This document shows positions 29,108 to 41,213 of a stretch of DNA of 64,000 nucleotides, piece by piece; positions within the stretch are counted from its first letter, which is position 1; the number at the start of each line of letters is the position of its first letter. Source of the DNA: Ananas comosus (Eukaryota; Streptophyta; Magnoliopsida; Poales; Bromeliaceae); the NCBI RefSeq assembly GCF_001540865.1, contig NC_033641.1, positions 8,935,767 through 8,999,766 on the forward strand, given 5' to 3'. The position numbers and the translations under genes are program-made. The notes under the pieces were generated by a model. It was not told where the DNA came from, did not search any database, and saw only the letters and a program-made list of their open reading frames with translations.

Positions 29108-29151
29108 TTTAATATATATATATATAGCCGGCTATATATATATATATATTA
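29108..29151. repeat. Near-perfect palindrome centred on GCCGGC
   Basis: AATATATATATATATAGCC and its inverse GGCTATATATATATATATT meet at 29129/29130. This could extrude as a cruciform and is probably the fused tips of a deleted foldback element or a plain AT-microsatellite fold. Confidence 0.85.
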
Positions 29152-29154
29152 AAA

Positions 29155-29231
29155 ATGACTAAAAGTTTAAATCTAACAGTGGAAAACTCGATAATATCAA
29201 GCCCTTAGTGCTATCGATAGTATACCAGCCG

Positions 29232-29281
<50 letters not shown>

Positions 29282-29458
29282 NTGGCCATTGGTTGAAGTG
29301 GGCCTCCAAAAGTTAAGATAATGTGGGCCTCCAAAGGTTGAGTGAGTTGTTGGTTGAATAGTATAATCTAACGGATGAAAATAGTAAAAGGGTTAAATCT
29401 CACGGCGGAAAACTCGGTCGCACCAAGTGCTTAGTGCTATCGATAGTATCCCAGCCGG

Positions 29459-29531
<73 letters not shown>
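29155..29531. mobile_element. MITE arm fragments linked by CT and AT/GA microsatellites
   Basis: Two similar arms, about 29165-29232 and 29393-29458, both hold GTGCTATCGATAGTAT followed by CCAGCCGGA. The first runs straight into (CT)n 29234-29281 (with an N at 29282), the second into (AT)n then (GA)n at 29459-29531. This looks like a cluster of nested or deleted element ends. Confidence 0.55.
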
Positions 29532-29534
<3 letters not shown>

Positions 29535-29754
29535 TAGCTATGGTGCTTGTAAAAGCACCAAGCACTTGATACTTGTAAGTTTTTTACCGTTAGATCTTTG
29601 TCTTTAATCATTTTCAACCGTTAGATTATACTATTCAACCAACTACCCACTCAACCCTAGGGGGTCCACATCATCCCAACCGCACATCCCTTAATCCAAG
29701 GGCCCAAAACTTACAAGTACCAATGACTTGGTACTTTTAAAAGCATAGGAGCTC

Positions 29755-29757
<3 letters not shown>
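29532..29757. mobile_element. Short MITE-like element with about 45-bp inverted ends
   Basis: Left CTAGCTATGGTGCTTGTAAA and right TTTTAAAAGCATAGGAGCTC face each other, with further inner pairing of ACTTGTAAGTTTT with AAAACTTACAAGT. It is flanked on the left by (AT)n(GA)n and on the right by (AT)n. Confidence 0.65.
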
Positions 29758-29793
<36 letters not shown>

Positions 29794-29934
29794 CTTTCAT
29801 TTATATAATGTTCCACCCTTGATTATTCCTGAAACATGCTCTCACTCTTTGATTTAATTTTAAAAAAGTGCATGATTATGGAGGATATGGCAAGAAAGAT
29901 CAACATCTAAGCACTAAGAAAAAGATTGGCCGCT

Positions 29935-30170
29935 TTATCGGACATATGGAGCTTTATACCATACGCTGGCTTGAAGGGGCCAGCATCTTGTCCTACGGCG
30001 GAAGGTCGGGTTTGGCCAAGTTATGTTCGAAATGGCGTAAGACTGATTGGGCCGAGTCACAATCGAAACTCGTGGGTGCTGTGTCTGTATGTTTTAAGCG
30101 GATTGGTTGTATCTTTCTACCAGCTCGAACTTTTGAAATTAATGGTTAGCGCTAACGATCCGACACTATA
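29935..30170 (+). repeat. Dispersed repeat, also at 57680-57925
   Basis: Shares GGGCCGAGTCACAATCGA-type sequence, GCCAGCATCTTG / GCTAGCATCTTG, and GCTAACGATCCGACAC / GTTAATGATCCGGCAC with the second copy. The family's class is unknown; an old LTR fragment is possible. The reading frames across it are not conserved. Confidence 0.6.
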
Positions 30171-31321
30171 ATCTAACAATCCTCATGTAACACTCTTGGA
30201 AATGCATCTTAATATATATAAATAAATATCAGCTTCTAAGCACTCAATATTTGATTATGAGGAACTGCTATTGGTGGAGAAAAGAATGGTTTTTATGGGA
30301 TTTGATGAGATTCTTGGCCCTTCAACATAAGTACTAAATTACTAAACTAAGGTTAGTGGTGAGAATGGCTTTTGCTTATGTTTGTTGGCAATAAACTAGC
30401 CAATGGTTTCCAAAATATCATAACAAGGCGGCGACCAATGGCGCAGCGCCATGTGTGTTGCACTTTTGTAACATGCTATGCATAAAGGTTTGGCTCTTAT
30501 CTCAAATTGAAGTGTGAGTGTGACATGCATGTATGGCACTTTCTATTGATCAGTCACATTTATCTAAAGAGATTTTGAGTTTGACTCAGCGCATTTTCCT
30601 AAGCGGATTCCACGCGGAGGCATGCGATCGGCGCTGACAAATTGATCTGCGCGAATTCGATCTTTCTGATGTAAGAGGAGACTGAAAGATTTCGACGATA
30701 ATCGCGAATTCATCGCCATTTAGGGAGCTGAACAAATATGTGCAAGAGAATTTCAAAAAGGAAAGTTGCATGAACAAGAAAGAGAGACTAAATAAAATTA
30801 GATATCCAATGTGCCCGAAAAAGCGATTCCGAAGAAGATATCTTTTAATTTTGAAAAGAAAGTAACAGGTAAAGAAGCATCATCTATGTAGCCACTAAAA
30901 GCGCGATTTCTAGGCCATTAGAGAAAAGAAAAAAGGCACTTAGAATTGGTTGAGGACCAAGGATCAGATCCTAAGTTGTCAGAGTGATGCCGAGAGGCCC
31001 GAGTTCCTGGAGATCGAAATAGACAATTGGCCACTGAGAGGTTCCCCAATCCTAAGCTAAGCTGACCCCCGCCACGCATTCTCCGAAGTGGATTCTACCA
31101 CCGATAATGACGTGCGTGGCGCGCGACGATTGGCCAACCAAATTGTTCTTGTTTCTTCATTGAGCTATCCGCTGCTATATGAAGCTCACTGCCCCCCGTC
31201 AGATACCGCTGTCATTGCCTCGCGAGCACGAGAGCAGCAACAACCGCGAAGCTAGTCTAAACTAGTGGAGGGTTGTGTGCAAAGTGCGAAGAAGTAAGAA
31301 GAGAGAACGCGGGACGTGCAA
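30171..31321 (+). other. Upstream region of the AGL12-like gene
   Basis: Mixed sequence becoming GC-richer toward the gene. Nothing coding is recognised; the transcript leader probably lies within the last 150 bp before the ATG. Confidence 0.35.
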
Positions 31322-33787
31322 ATGGCTAGAGGTAAGGTGCAGATGAGGCGGATCGAGAACCCCGTGCACCGTCAGGTCACCTTCTGCAAGCGCAGGGGAG
31401 GGCTCCTCAAGAAGGCCAATGAGTTATCCGTTCTCTGCGATGCGGAGATCGGCGTCATCATGTTCTCCGCGAACGGAAAGCTCTACGAGCTCGCCACTAA
31501 CGGGTTTGTGACTATCATTACAACTCCTATTATACATAGATAAGCTGATTCTGATTCCACTGGTTCACTGATTTCTATATGCGGTTCTTGTTTTCGTTCG
31601 AGAATTACAAGAAACATGCAAAACTTGATCGAGCGGTACAAGCGAATCGGTGTGGAAGGCCAAGCGGAGAGCAGCGAAGTGAACCAATCTCAGGTTCGTG
31701 CGAAAATCGCGTCATCATGATCATGCATGCCACTCAATAATAAGTCCTTGCATAACAATAGTAACATCACATTTTGTTTCAGTTTTTTCAAACTATGCAC
31801 CGAATTAAGAACTTATAAACTAAGAAAACAGTGTGTTATTTTGGTAGATTTCTCAAATGATCTCTTGCTTTTTTGTTCTGAGTAGTGCGCAAAATCTACG
31901 ATTGATCAGAAAAAAAGCAAAGTGAGATAATATGCTTATTGTAGAGGTATTCGATCTCTTCCAATGAAAAGGACATTTATTCTAGAGTTGATAGTTCTCT
32001 GTACATGATTCCTAGAGAGAACAAATAGTATAGTGTGCGATGATTCGTAGGCGATATCTGTGTTGCTTAAGAAACAAGCTAACACCCACTTAAGCCACAT
32101 CTATGTTACTTTATAAGGATCTCAATTCTCAAATGTTACTTTTTGGCTCTGCACATCACAAACAAGCATCTATGTATTTGGCTATCGGAAATTTGGTTCA
32201 CTAATTAAGATTCTAAGTGTGAGTTCCTAAGATATCTGAGCATGGCGCTCGATCAGTTTCTGAGACAGATATAATTGGTTCATTTATTTATACCAAACTA
32301 AGGTACAAAAGATACATTTTGTAATGAATACCGAAGAAAATAACATCTGATCTAGTTTTATCGACAGCGTACTTATGTACATTTTTGTCGCATCAGGTTG
32401 CTGAACAAGAGGTTTTCATGCTGAAGCAAGAGATTGACCTGCTTCAGAAAGGTTTGAGGTAAGTAATACGAAAGCTCGTGTATGCTCATGAATTCGTATG
32501 ATAGGTTGTATGAGATTGTAACAGTTTAAGCTATACTAATTGCATCAGCCAAGTTCGCATGCTCCTTACTATTTGAAAAGTTGCATACGCCGTTAAGTTG
32601 ATAACAAAGTTTTAAAGTTTAAGTAACCCTTTATAATCCAAAAGAGGCGATGACGGTACTTTGTTTTTGATGATCAAAGAACGGTCGATCAAAAGTACAA
32701 CACAAGCTTGGGCAAACCCTGTTTCCTTCATCCGTAATTTGGCACCGCAGTTTATTGAAAGCGAGCTAAGTTCATAGGAGCCATTAATTGGTTAGGGAGA
32801 GAACATCGAGAACATACCATGTTTCCAAAAATCATCCTGCGAATGACGACAACTTTGAAAACATTATACAAAAAGATATGAACACATATTCTAAAGAAGA
32901 CATAATGAAGCGAAACATGTAAAGAGAAACCTCTAAGAAGAGCCCAGTACAAATTTATGATACATTGTATTTGTTGAACATATATTAAAAACACCGTTCT
33001 CTGACAGTTTAAGCTTTCAGAGAAAGACGGCTGTTTCATATAACTTAACATAGTATCAGAGCACGATGAGGCAGGTACATATATGGAGACGGAACGGCGG
33101 CGCACATGACATTCGACGAATTGCAAGCCGTGGAACGGAACCTCGAAGTTTGGATATACAATATCCGCTCTACGAAGGCGAGGATCCTAAATTTTTTTTT
33201 TTTTTTTCCTTTTCTTTTAATTTTCTTTTCGCTATCTCAATAGTTGAGGATCTAACTGCACACCCTTTTACCAAAGCAGATACAGATCATGGCCCAGGAG
33301 ATTCAAATGCTCAGGAACAAGGTTAGCAGTTCAACACCAATCCATTACATTCCATCCGCTGTCGAAACCGAAAACTAAAAGCATCGAGCGACTCAGCTTT
33401 TCCGAAATACCATATTATTATTCACCGAATTCGGCGCTTTTTGATTGATGCTCCTTTGATTACACAGGAAGGCATACTGAAGACCGCGAATCAAATCCTC
33501 CAAACAAAGGTACTACTCAAGAACATAAATAAAAATTGGCCTTAAAAACACATTCAAACACATTCAAAAAATAGTACACTAGGGAGTTCAATTCCAAACA
33601 AGTTACATAAACCGGAGATTAATGACTATAAATTTGATCAAAAAACCAGTGATCTGATATGTTATAAACTTTTTTTTTTTTAACTGCGCAGATAATCGAG
33701 CAGAACGGGCTTTTCGACGTAAGCATGATGATAGCAGATGCTCCATACCCACTAACCATATCCAACAACCAACCCAAAGTTCAATAG
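31322..33787 (+). CDS. AGL12-like: AGL12-like MADS-box transcription factor, complete
   Basis: Seven exons: 31322-31503, 31612-31693, 32397-32458, 33075-33177, 33280-33321, 33468-33509, 33692-33787; 202 residues, all phases agree. The MADS domain starts [20 protein letters not shown], with the AGL12-type [16 protein letters not shown] and [15 protein letters not shown]. The I region has [11 protein letters not shown]-box exons give [33 protein letters not shown] and [13 protein letters not shown]. The start is the ATG before GCTAGAG; an ATG six bases upstream would only add two residues. All introns are GT-AG except intron 4, which begins GCGAGG. Exon 2 has an alternative in-frame acceptor 9 nt upstream. 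Arabidopsis AGL12 acts in root development and flowering (established); rice OsMADS26-type genes act in stress responses. The role here is not shown by sequence. Confidence 0.9.
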
Positions 33788-34595
33788 GAGCCTCCCCTTC
33801 ATTATCTTGTTTTATAAATAATCCAAAACTAAATTAGTTGCTGTTCACTAAAACTATTGTAGTGTTCTTGTTTAGAGCATGTTCTAGGAGTGTATATTTA
33901 TATTTATATATACATATATATATTTCCCTAGTATAGTTATATTATTATTGTTATGATTATTTAAGTTCTTAAGAACTTGTTTTGCATTTCTTGTGGTGAT
34001 TTATCAGATTCTGCTACTACTCTTCGCAAATCTCACACATGCAAATGATTGCTCTATGTTTATATATGTATAATGAATTTTTTTTTCGCGAACAAAATGG
34101 GATCAATTCGAACTCAGGAGGAGTCGGGAGCTTCTGCTCTGATATCATGTGAAACGATCATTTTCTCAGAATGTTGCTGTCGACGACAGCAACATATCCC
34201 GCGACCTCTAATTTCTTTTCTATTATAATTCGAGTTCTCGTAGTTAGTTAAATTGATAATTTTGTCAATTTTCCTGTCATTTAGGCTCGTGCTTGAACAT
34301 GCTACTGATTAAATTAAACACAAAAAAAAAAAAGATGAGCTAAAAAAAACATAAAGCATATTATTTGACCAAAAATTAAAATGGGGAAAAGGAGTGAGGT
34401 TTAGGGTTTATGACATTGGGCGCTCGTAGTAGCATCAACGGGTGAGTTACAACTGAAGTCGGCGGCGAGATTGCTAAGCTTGCCGACTACATGGGGAGAG
34501 TCGGCGACGATAAAGATTCCAATGCCGGATTCGATAAATATTTATATTTGTTTTAAAAAATATATATAAATTCGTAATATTTTTTTTTATAAATT
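33788..34595. other. Stretch between AGL12-like gene and tRNA gene
   Basis: 3' UTR of the AGL12-like gene, then T-rich and A-rich DNA. At 34110-34160 there is TTCGAACTCAGGAGGA and TGCTCTGATATCATGTGAAA, dispersed-repeat wording also seen near 27270 and 54150. No gene is seen. Confidence 0.4.
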
Positions 34596-34669
34596 GGTCC
34601 CGTAGCTCAGTTGGTTAGAGCGCTGGTCTTATGAGCCGGAGGTCGCGAGTTCGAGCCTCGCCGGGACCA
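34596..34669 (+). tRNA. tRNA gene, anticodon reads TAT (Ile) by position
   Basis: Full cloverleaf without intron. Acceptor GGTCCCG pairs perfectly with CGGGACC; D stem GCTC/GAGC; anticodon stem CTGGT with GCCGG (two G-T pairs); variable loop AGGTC; T arm GCGAG-TTCGAGC-CTCGC; discriminator A; 74 nt. The anticodon loop CTTATGA puts TAT at 34-36. G at position 37 is unusual for a tRNA with U36, so the isotype is only probable. A- and B-box sequences for Pol III are intact, with T-rich DNA on the 5' side; on the 3' side the nearest T run is short. Confidence 0.85.
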
Positions 34670-34699
34670 AAATTTAATTTGAATTTAAATTATAAGTTT

Positions 34700-35680
34700 T
34701 AAATATTTAAAATTTGCCAAGAAATTTCAATAAATCTCTGATTTTTTAATTATTATGCTTAAATAATCAAAGTTTATTTAAAAATATTGAAATGGCGAGA
34801 CCAAATTTAATTTTCATTTTTAGTTTTAAATATTTAAAATTTGCCAAGAAATTTCAATAAATCTCTAAATACCTGTTTAAATAATCAAAAATTTATTTAA
34901 AAATAATATTCACTACATAGATCAAATCTACTAAATAATTTCAATAAATAAATCTCCAATTATGTGTTTTAAATATTTAAAGACCAATTTTAATTTTAAT
35001 TTTAATTTTTAAATATTTAAAATTTGCCAAGAAATTTCAATAAATCTCTAATTACATGTCTAAATAATCAAAACTTATCTAAAAATAATATGTTTGGGGT
35101 TCACTACATAGATCAAATTTACTAGATAATTTCAATAAATCTCCAATTAAGGGTTTTAAATATTTAAATTATATTTATCTACAAAATTTATCTATACTTA
35201 AAATTTGCCAAGAAATTTCAATAAATCTCTGATTTATTTATTATGTTTAAATAATCAAAAAAAATTATTTAAAAATATCGAACTGGCGAGACCAAATTTA
35301 ATTTTAATTTTTAGTTTTAAATATTCAAAATTACCAAGAAATTTCTATAAATCTCTAAATACCTGTTTAAATAATCAAAAATTATTTAAAAGTAATAACA
35401 CTACGTAGATCAAATCTACTAAATAATTTCAATAAATCCCCAATTATGTGTTTTAAATATTTAAAGGCCAAATTTAATTTTAATTTTTAGTTTTAAATAT
35501 TTAAAATTGGCCAAGAAATTTCAGTAAATCTCTAATTACATGTCTAAATAATCAAAACTTATTTAAAAGTAATATGTTTGGGATTCACTACATAGATCAA
35601 ATTTACTAGATAATTTCGATAAATCTCCAATTATGGATTTTAAATATTTAAATTATATTTATCAACATTTGTCCATAAAT
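34700..35680. repeat. About 490-bp unit in two tandem copies, each with three sub-repeats
   Basis: The core TTGCCAAGAAATTTCAATAA and close variants start at 34714, 34841, 35024, 35215, 35331 and 35507. The 1st and 4th, 2nd and 5th, 3rd and 6th are 501, 490 and 483 bp apart. Each core is followed by AAATCTCT then AATAATCAAAA; two of the three carry TACATAGATCAAATCTACTA-like sequence. So an older triplication was later duplicated as a block. AT-rich, non-coding, immediately 3' of the tRNA gene. Confidence 0.9.
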
Positions 35681-36254
35681 TAACTTCTTTATCGTAATGC
35701 AATTATTTTTTTTTGAAAATAATATAATAGCTTAGAACTAATAAATAATTCAATTTATTACTTCACTAGTTTAAATTTAATTACTTCACTATTTATTAAA
35801 AAAATTGCTTCACTATTTTTCATAAATTAACTTCTTTCTCATGATCCAATTAATATATTTTTGGAAAAAAAATAGAGTAGCTTAAAAGTAAATAAATAAT
35901 TTAATTTATATTTTTCTTTGCCCCATTTAATTAACTTCTTATCATATTTTGTAGAAATAAATATGAAAAGCATAATAAGAATATACGTGCTATTCGATAT
36001 GTTTACATAGATATGAAATTATTCCTAAAAATTAATGGTTAGGGCCTAAAGTAAAAAATTGCGAAAGTTTAGGGACCAATATTACAATTATTCAGAAACA
36101 AATAGTTGTTTTTTTTAGGGATATATGTGCAAAAATTACTCTGTGTTTTCAGTAGTTGCACACAGCTTGGAAAAATCCCAACTTTTCGCCCGCCCCCAAA
36201 CGCCGCAATAAAAAAGGCGGGGGCGGGAGCGAGAGCGCGCGCGCGCGGGAAAGG
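35681..36254 (+). promoter_or_regulatory. AT-rich DNA then GC-rich promoter/leader of QTRT2
   Basis: AT-rich up to about 36150, then GC content rises sharply from about 36180, with a GC dinucleotide run near 36234-36248 just ahead of the ATG. This is typical of a monocot gene start. Confidence 0.45.
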
Positions 36255-39200
36255 ATGCGGTTCGCGGTGACGAAGGCGTGTGGCGGGGGCGGGAAGGCGC
36301 GCGCCGGCGCCCTCTACGTCGGCGGCGGCGGCGGTGGCGGCGCCGCCGTGGTGGAGACCCCGTCGCTCCTCCTCTCCACGCGGAAGGGCCTCCCCGCCTT
36401 CGTCTCCCGGGATCTCCTCTCCACCCTCCCATCCCCCGATTCCCACCTCCTCCACGTGAGTCCTATCCACTTGTAAGAGACCCCCCTCTCTCTCTCTCTC
36501 TCTCGCTCTCTCTCTAGAGGTGTGCTTTGAAGGTGTTCGACTAAATGCCTCTTAGTAAAAAGTTGGTGGTGTGTGGATGTGTGATCTCCCTTTTGTTTGT
36601 TTCACTCCAATATTACTCGTTCTTTGGTAAAAATGGCTCCTTTATATGTCACCTTCTTTGTGCTATGCTACTATGACGATTCAGAGAAGTGTTGATTCTT
36701 TGCATGCGCGCCCAGGCAAATATGTAAAATTGTGCAAATTCCCCTTCGAAGTTTGCTATTTTCACTTGTTGTATCCGTGAAAACCTTGGTTATATAAAGA
36801 TTATCCTGGCCGGGGCGCGTGTGCAAATCAACAACGTTTTTCGGTATACTTGGATAATTACTTACCTTGCAGTGTTATTTGCACAATGTTGCGTATTTCC
36901 GAGGGCATTTATGCGAAATTCTCTTTAGAGAATATCCTGTGCAACACTTGTTCACTGCTATCAATGCCATTCCTATCTGTGTCATTTGTTACTTTTCTTA
37001 TTGCAATTTTGTTTCCTGCGATCATCGAAATTGTCAAATGCGTTTTGCTAAGAATTATTGTCTTTGCGACTCGCAATTCGAACCCATTAGTTGCATTACA
37101 CTGTCTTGACATGTTTATCTTTCAAAATCATACCTTTTTTTTGGTTTTTTCCAAGCATATTTTATTGCGCAGATGCAATTCTTAGATTTCTACACTTACT
37201 TTCTTCTAACTGTTTGAGATATATGTATGCAGCATTGAGTGCCCTTCATCGAAAACTATTTCAAATATTGGTGGTTTGCATCAGATGCTAGGTTTACAAG
37301 AACATATCTTAGTAGCCGCAGCGAGTGATTCGGTTGAGAGTCTACCGGAAAGCGAAGCCTCCAACAAACTTGGAGCATCATTCGAAACACCATCCGGTCG
37401 CCGATTGGTAGTCCTTTAAATGGTTTTTGTCAGCTCGAATCACCTTGCTTTTTCATATTTTGCATTTTCGCTAAATTTGGTTATCACCTTTCTTTGCTAG
37501 GTCAAACCTTCAGAATACATGCAAATGATTACTTCCATGAAGCCTAACTTGTGGGCAAGTTTGGCGGATGAGGTGCCCGCATGGGTTACTGAGAAGCGGA
37601 ATAGAATTTCTGTTGATAGAACGCTACGCTGGCTCGATGATTGCCTTGCTGTGGACTTGGTGGGTGACAATTCGACATGTTTTGTAGCCTGTGGCTTTTA
37701 AAATGTTGCTTTAGTTAGAGAACTCAATTTATGCGGAATTACGGAAAGTGAGAAGCTTCATGTATTTTGATATAAAGCACAATGGATATTCCGAAGTTGA
37801 TGAATTCTATGTGCTATTATTACTTTTTCAGTTTTTCAGTAATGTTTTCTTGGTTGTTTGATTAAAACTATCCGAGTTCACTAATATTTGCAATTTGTGA
37901 TGGTAAGGAAGCTGGGAAAAACACGTTGGGCGCTGTTGTTGGAGGATCCAATATAGATGAGCGGAAGCGTTGTGCAACTGAAGCGTCGCTACGAAATGTA
38001 GCAGGTATTCTAATTTTCAAGTTTGTGCTTATGGCATGGGCCAGACCTTTTCTTTTTTCAGGCCTTTTCAATTTTAGTAGTTTGGTGGTCCTTATTAGTG
38101 CATTTCAACGAATATAAATAGCGAAATATGATGAAATTGCGGGTTAACTATTCAAAATTAATTTTGCTTATGTGATGAGATTAGTAACAAATAATGAGTG
38201 GATATTATAGATCCACTTACTGCAATCATTTGTTTGGGTGATGGAACTTGCTGAATTCAAGGATTAGTTATGAGAAATTGTGGTATTTCCTTTTTTTTTT
38301 TTTTAACTGTCAATTAACTAGAAAGAATTATTTGATAAAAGTATTTGGAAAAATATGTGCAGATTGTTTGAATGTGCGAATCTGAGCTTCCTTGATACAA
38401 TTACATGACGGAATTTGATAAAATTTATGATTATTTTTTTTTTCAAATAATTGATTTTCTAACTTAATACCTATTTTCATTAACTACAAATAGTAATACA
38501 AGTTGGTTTAAATTAGCAAAAATTGTGGGACAATCTTTTAGAAATATTTAGTTTATTTTGTGCTAAAATTGAGCTGGTATGGTTTTATGAAACTAACTGT
38601 AGCTGGTGTAGATAGGAACTTTGATATAAAGTTCTTTCATAAGCACCGTGAGTCCAGTGCTTCCACTTTTTCTCATGTTGGATTTGGATTCAGATCCCTT
38701 CGGAAAAGTAGAAGCACTGGCCAGGGGTTGCTAGAAAAAGAATTTTCTTATCCTTAGTTTCTTCTTTCATAATTTCAGTTTTCTAAGAACCCATTTAGTA
38801 CTTTAGCCATTCTAGGAATCCTATCTCGGATGCTGGCGAATTGAGCTGTTTAATAATTTACTACAGGTTTCTGGATTGGAGGGTTTGGCCTGGGAGAGAG
38901 TATGGAAGAACGGTTGGCTTTGCTTAATGCTGTTACGGTAAGTGACTGAACCATTACTCGGTCTACATTTGATTGGTATTGGGATTATTCAACTTTTCAT
39001 CTGCTATCTATTGCAAATGTAAAATCTCATCGTTTTTTACTCCAAGGATTCTGTGGTGTTAATTGTGAATTTGGATTGTTTATTTATTCATTATTTTTTA
39101 AATAATCTTTTCATGGCTGTAGAAAAATCTAAAGTTGGTTTCTCTTCTTTTAGGATTGCTTACCAGAAGAAAAACTGCGCTATGTATCTAGACTTTCGCT

Positions 39201-40390
39201 TCCAGGTACTGATGTTACTTTGTTTCTCCAACTAATGCTTTTAGTCTCGATGCAAAAGTCGGTTTGATGTCGCCTCATTTGTCCTCCTAGATTTCTACCT
39301 TGGTTCAGTTAACAAATGCTGAGGTCAATTTTATGAAAAACAAATGAAAAAAAGGAGAAAAAGAAGTGCTGGTGTCATTTTCATTTTTTATTTGGTTAAT
39401 TGTTTTTAATTCATGATCCCCTCTTACAGAAGAGGTCTTGCAGGGTGTGGCTGCCGGGATTGATCTCTTCGACTCCACGTACGGAACGAACATAATTTTA
39501 CTACTTTTTCTTACACCTCATCTTTTCCTTACAGACAAAATACACATTATGCAATTGCAGATACATCTACCATCTTACTCTTGGAGGGTTCGCACTTGTG
39601 TTTCCTCTCGACATTGTCGAGAGAGACAATTGGGATTCTCGGACGGATATTGAAGGTGCGGATTGCACAAAGATAAACCTACGGGCAACGATCTACAGGT
39701 GATTAATTTATATCAATTCTTAATTTTATTCTCTTCACAACGATGATTCTACCCAAAATCCTAGTGCCCGCTCTTTCGCGTTTAGCATGAAACTGATCTA
39801 TTGTCCGAAATTTCTTTAAAACCTTTCTCTTAGAGAAAGCACACCTTACTGTGGAGCGAAGTTTGTCTATGTGGCCCGGATGTTATATCACCATTGACTT
39901 CGCATCTCGGAGCCAAAAATATTGGGAAATGTAAGTTTAATATGCAATCTCATAGTTATTATGCACCGTATTTTCTTTCTACAGGAAAGATACCTCGCCA
40001 ATTGTCGATCGTTGTGGCTGCTTCACATGCCAGAATCACACTCGAGCTTACATTAATCACCTGCTTAACGTCCACGAAATGTTGGCTCAGATCTTACTGG
40101 AAATGTAAGCCGTCGTTTTGTTTCTTTCCCTAATCTAATCTCTATAACAACTATAAAAAGAAAATTTTGGGGCCTGCTGAGCCCCGCCATTTAGCTGTAG
40201 GAAACTACCAACATTTACATCATATATTCTCACTCGCGCTATTGTACGCAGACACAATACTCACCACTATCTCGGATTTTTCCGCTTGATGAGAGAAGCA
40301 ATCAAGGGAGGGAAGTTTGAGCTGTTCCGCCAACGGTTCATAAAGAGGCGGCGTGCTTTCCTAACTGCAGAGGCGCCGTGCTCGTTATAA
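36255..40390 (+). CDS. QTRT2: Queuine tRNA-ribosyltransferase accessory subunit 2
   Basis: Ten exons: 36255-36472, 37233-37407, 37501-37659, 37908-38004, 38867-38937, 39154-39205, 39430-39478, 39561-39698, 39985-40104, 40252-40390; 405 residues. Start MRFAVTKACGGGGKARAG; GLLSTRKGLPAF-type and PSSKTISNIGGLHQMLG motifs; ISVDRTLRWLDDCL; FWIGGFGLGESMEERL; GIDLFDSTYIYHLTLGGFAL. Exon 9/10 carry the zinc site C-x-C-x2-C-x25-H exactly (CGCFTC ... EIH). In eukaryotes QTRT2 pairs with catalytic QTRT1 to put queuine into the wobble position of GUN-anticodon tRNAs (family knowledge); QTRT2 is thought to be non-catalytic. Exon 1 is very GC-rich with Gly repeats. Exon 1 ends at CACTT|GTAAGA, since using the earlier GTGAGT would break the frame. 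Confidence 0.93.
36481..36516 (+). repeat. (CT)n tract at the start of QTRT2 intron 1
   Basis: A CT run begins eight bases after the exon 1 splice donor, with one G interruption. It is CT on the sense strand. Confidence 0.85.
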
Positions 40391-40798
40391 CCTGTCGTGG
40401 ATTTCGCTTCACATTGGAGTGATTTGTAATCTCCATTTTCGCGATTACTAAAACTGGGGATCTGTTCAAAAACTGCAGTTGTTTCGATCTTTCGAAGCGA
40501 TAGAGGGAAGGATACAAATTTCAGATTCTGCTAACTGGAGAATATTTGACACTCCGTCGAATTCGCGCGCGAGTTCGTGCCTGTGATTGTATTTTTCCCT
40601 TGCATTGTGGATTTTCTAATGCTAACCTTGCAATTGCCCCCCTTAATCCAATGACATTAAGCTTCTGTGATACGTGGCAGAGCTCCAAAAGGTTAGATGT
40701 TCTACGAAAGTGAGAAAGTGCAAAATTTTCTGCGTCACCATGTTGAAGGAAAACAAATGTTGAAAATTTATTTCGTAGCCATATGGTATTAAAATAAT

Positions 40799-41213
40799 GG
40801 GATAATATCAAATATATCTCTCAACACTTCTGAAATATTTTATATATATATATATATATTTTTTGTTTCAAATATATTTTTCGTATATTTTTCTATTATT
40901 CAAAAATAATTTCGCTGGGGTTAAACCAACATTAAATTTTTACCGGAATTGAAAAAAAAATTAAATTATCTCTTTTGTCCCTAACTTAAGGATAAATAAG
41001 AGAAGTTGGTAACAGTAGAAGGGACAGTAATTTTACAGAGATGATGGATGTTCCTAACAGTTCATTAATAGAATTTAATTGTAAAAATATATTTAAAATA
41101 ATTTGGAATGTTGAAAGGATATTTTTTTCAATTACTAGCTTTTTAAGAGCGATAAATAAGAAAGTTGAAAAATTTTAAGGAATATATAAGCAATTGCTCC
41201 TAAAATAATTTGT
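40799..41213. mobile_element. Foldback element, family D copy 2
   Basis: Left GGGATAATATCAAATATATC and right AAGGAATATATAAGCAATTG face as weak inverted ends. Middle blocks AATTATCTCTTTTGTCCCTA and GAGCGATAAATAAGAAAGTT resemble family D. Borders are approximate. Confidence 0.45.

Noticed and set aside
29868..30171. Two overlapping plus-strand frames of 81-93 residues
   Set aside because: They lie in the dispersed repeat and are not kept in its second copy.
34700..35680. CRISPR-like or satellite centromere array
   Set aside because: Repeats are long, AT-rich, only two full blocks, with no regular spacers; this is a plant nuclear genome.
36069..36470. Minus-strand frames opposite QTRT2 exon 1
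   Set aside because: GC-rich shadow of the Gly-rich exon, no recognisable content.
39833..39936. Possible extra QTRT2 exon between exons 8 and 9
   Set aside because: It has splice-like borders, but direct joining of 39698 to 39985 gives the family-typical INLRATIYRKDTSPIVD run up to the zinc site; including the stretch breaks frame or inserts unrelated residues.
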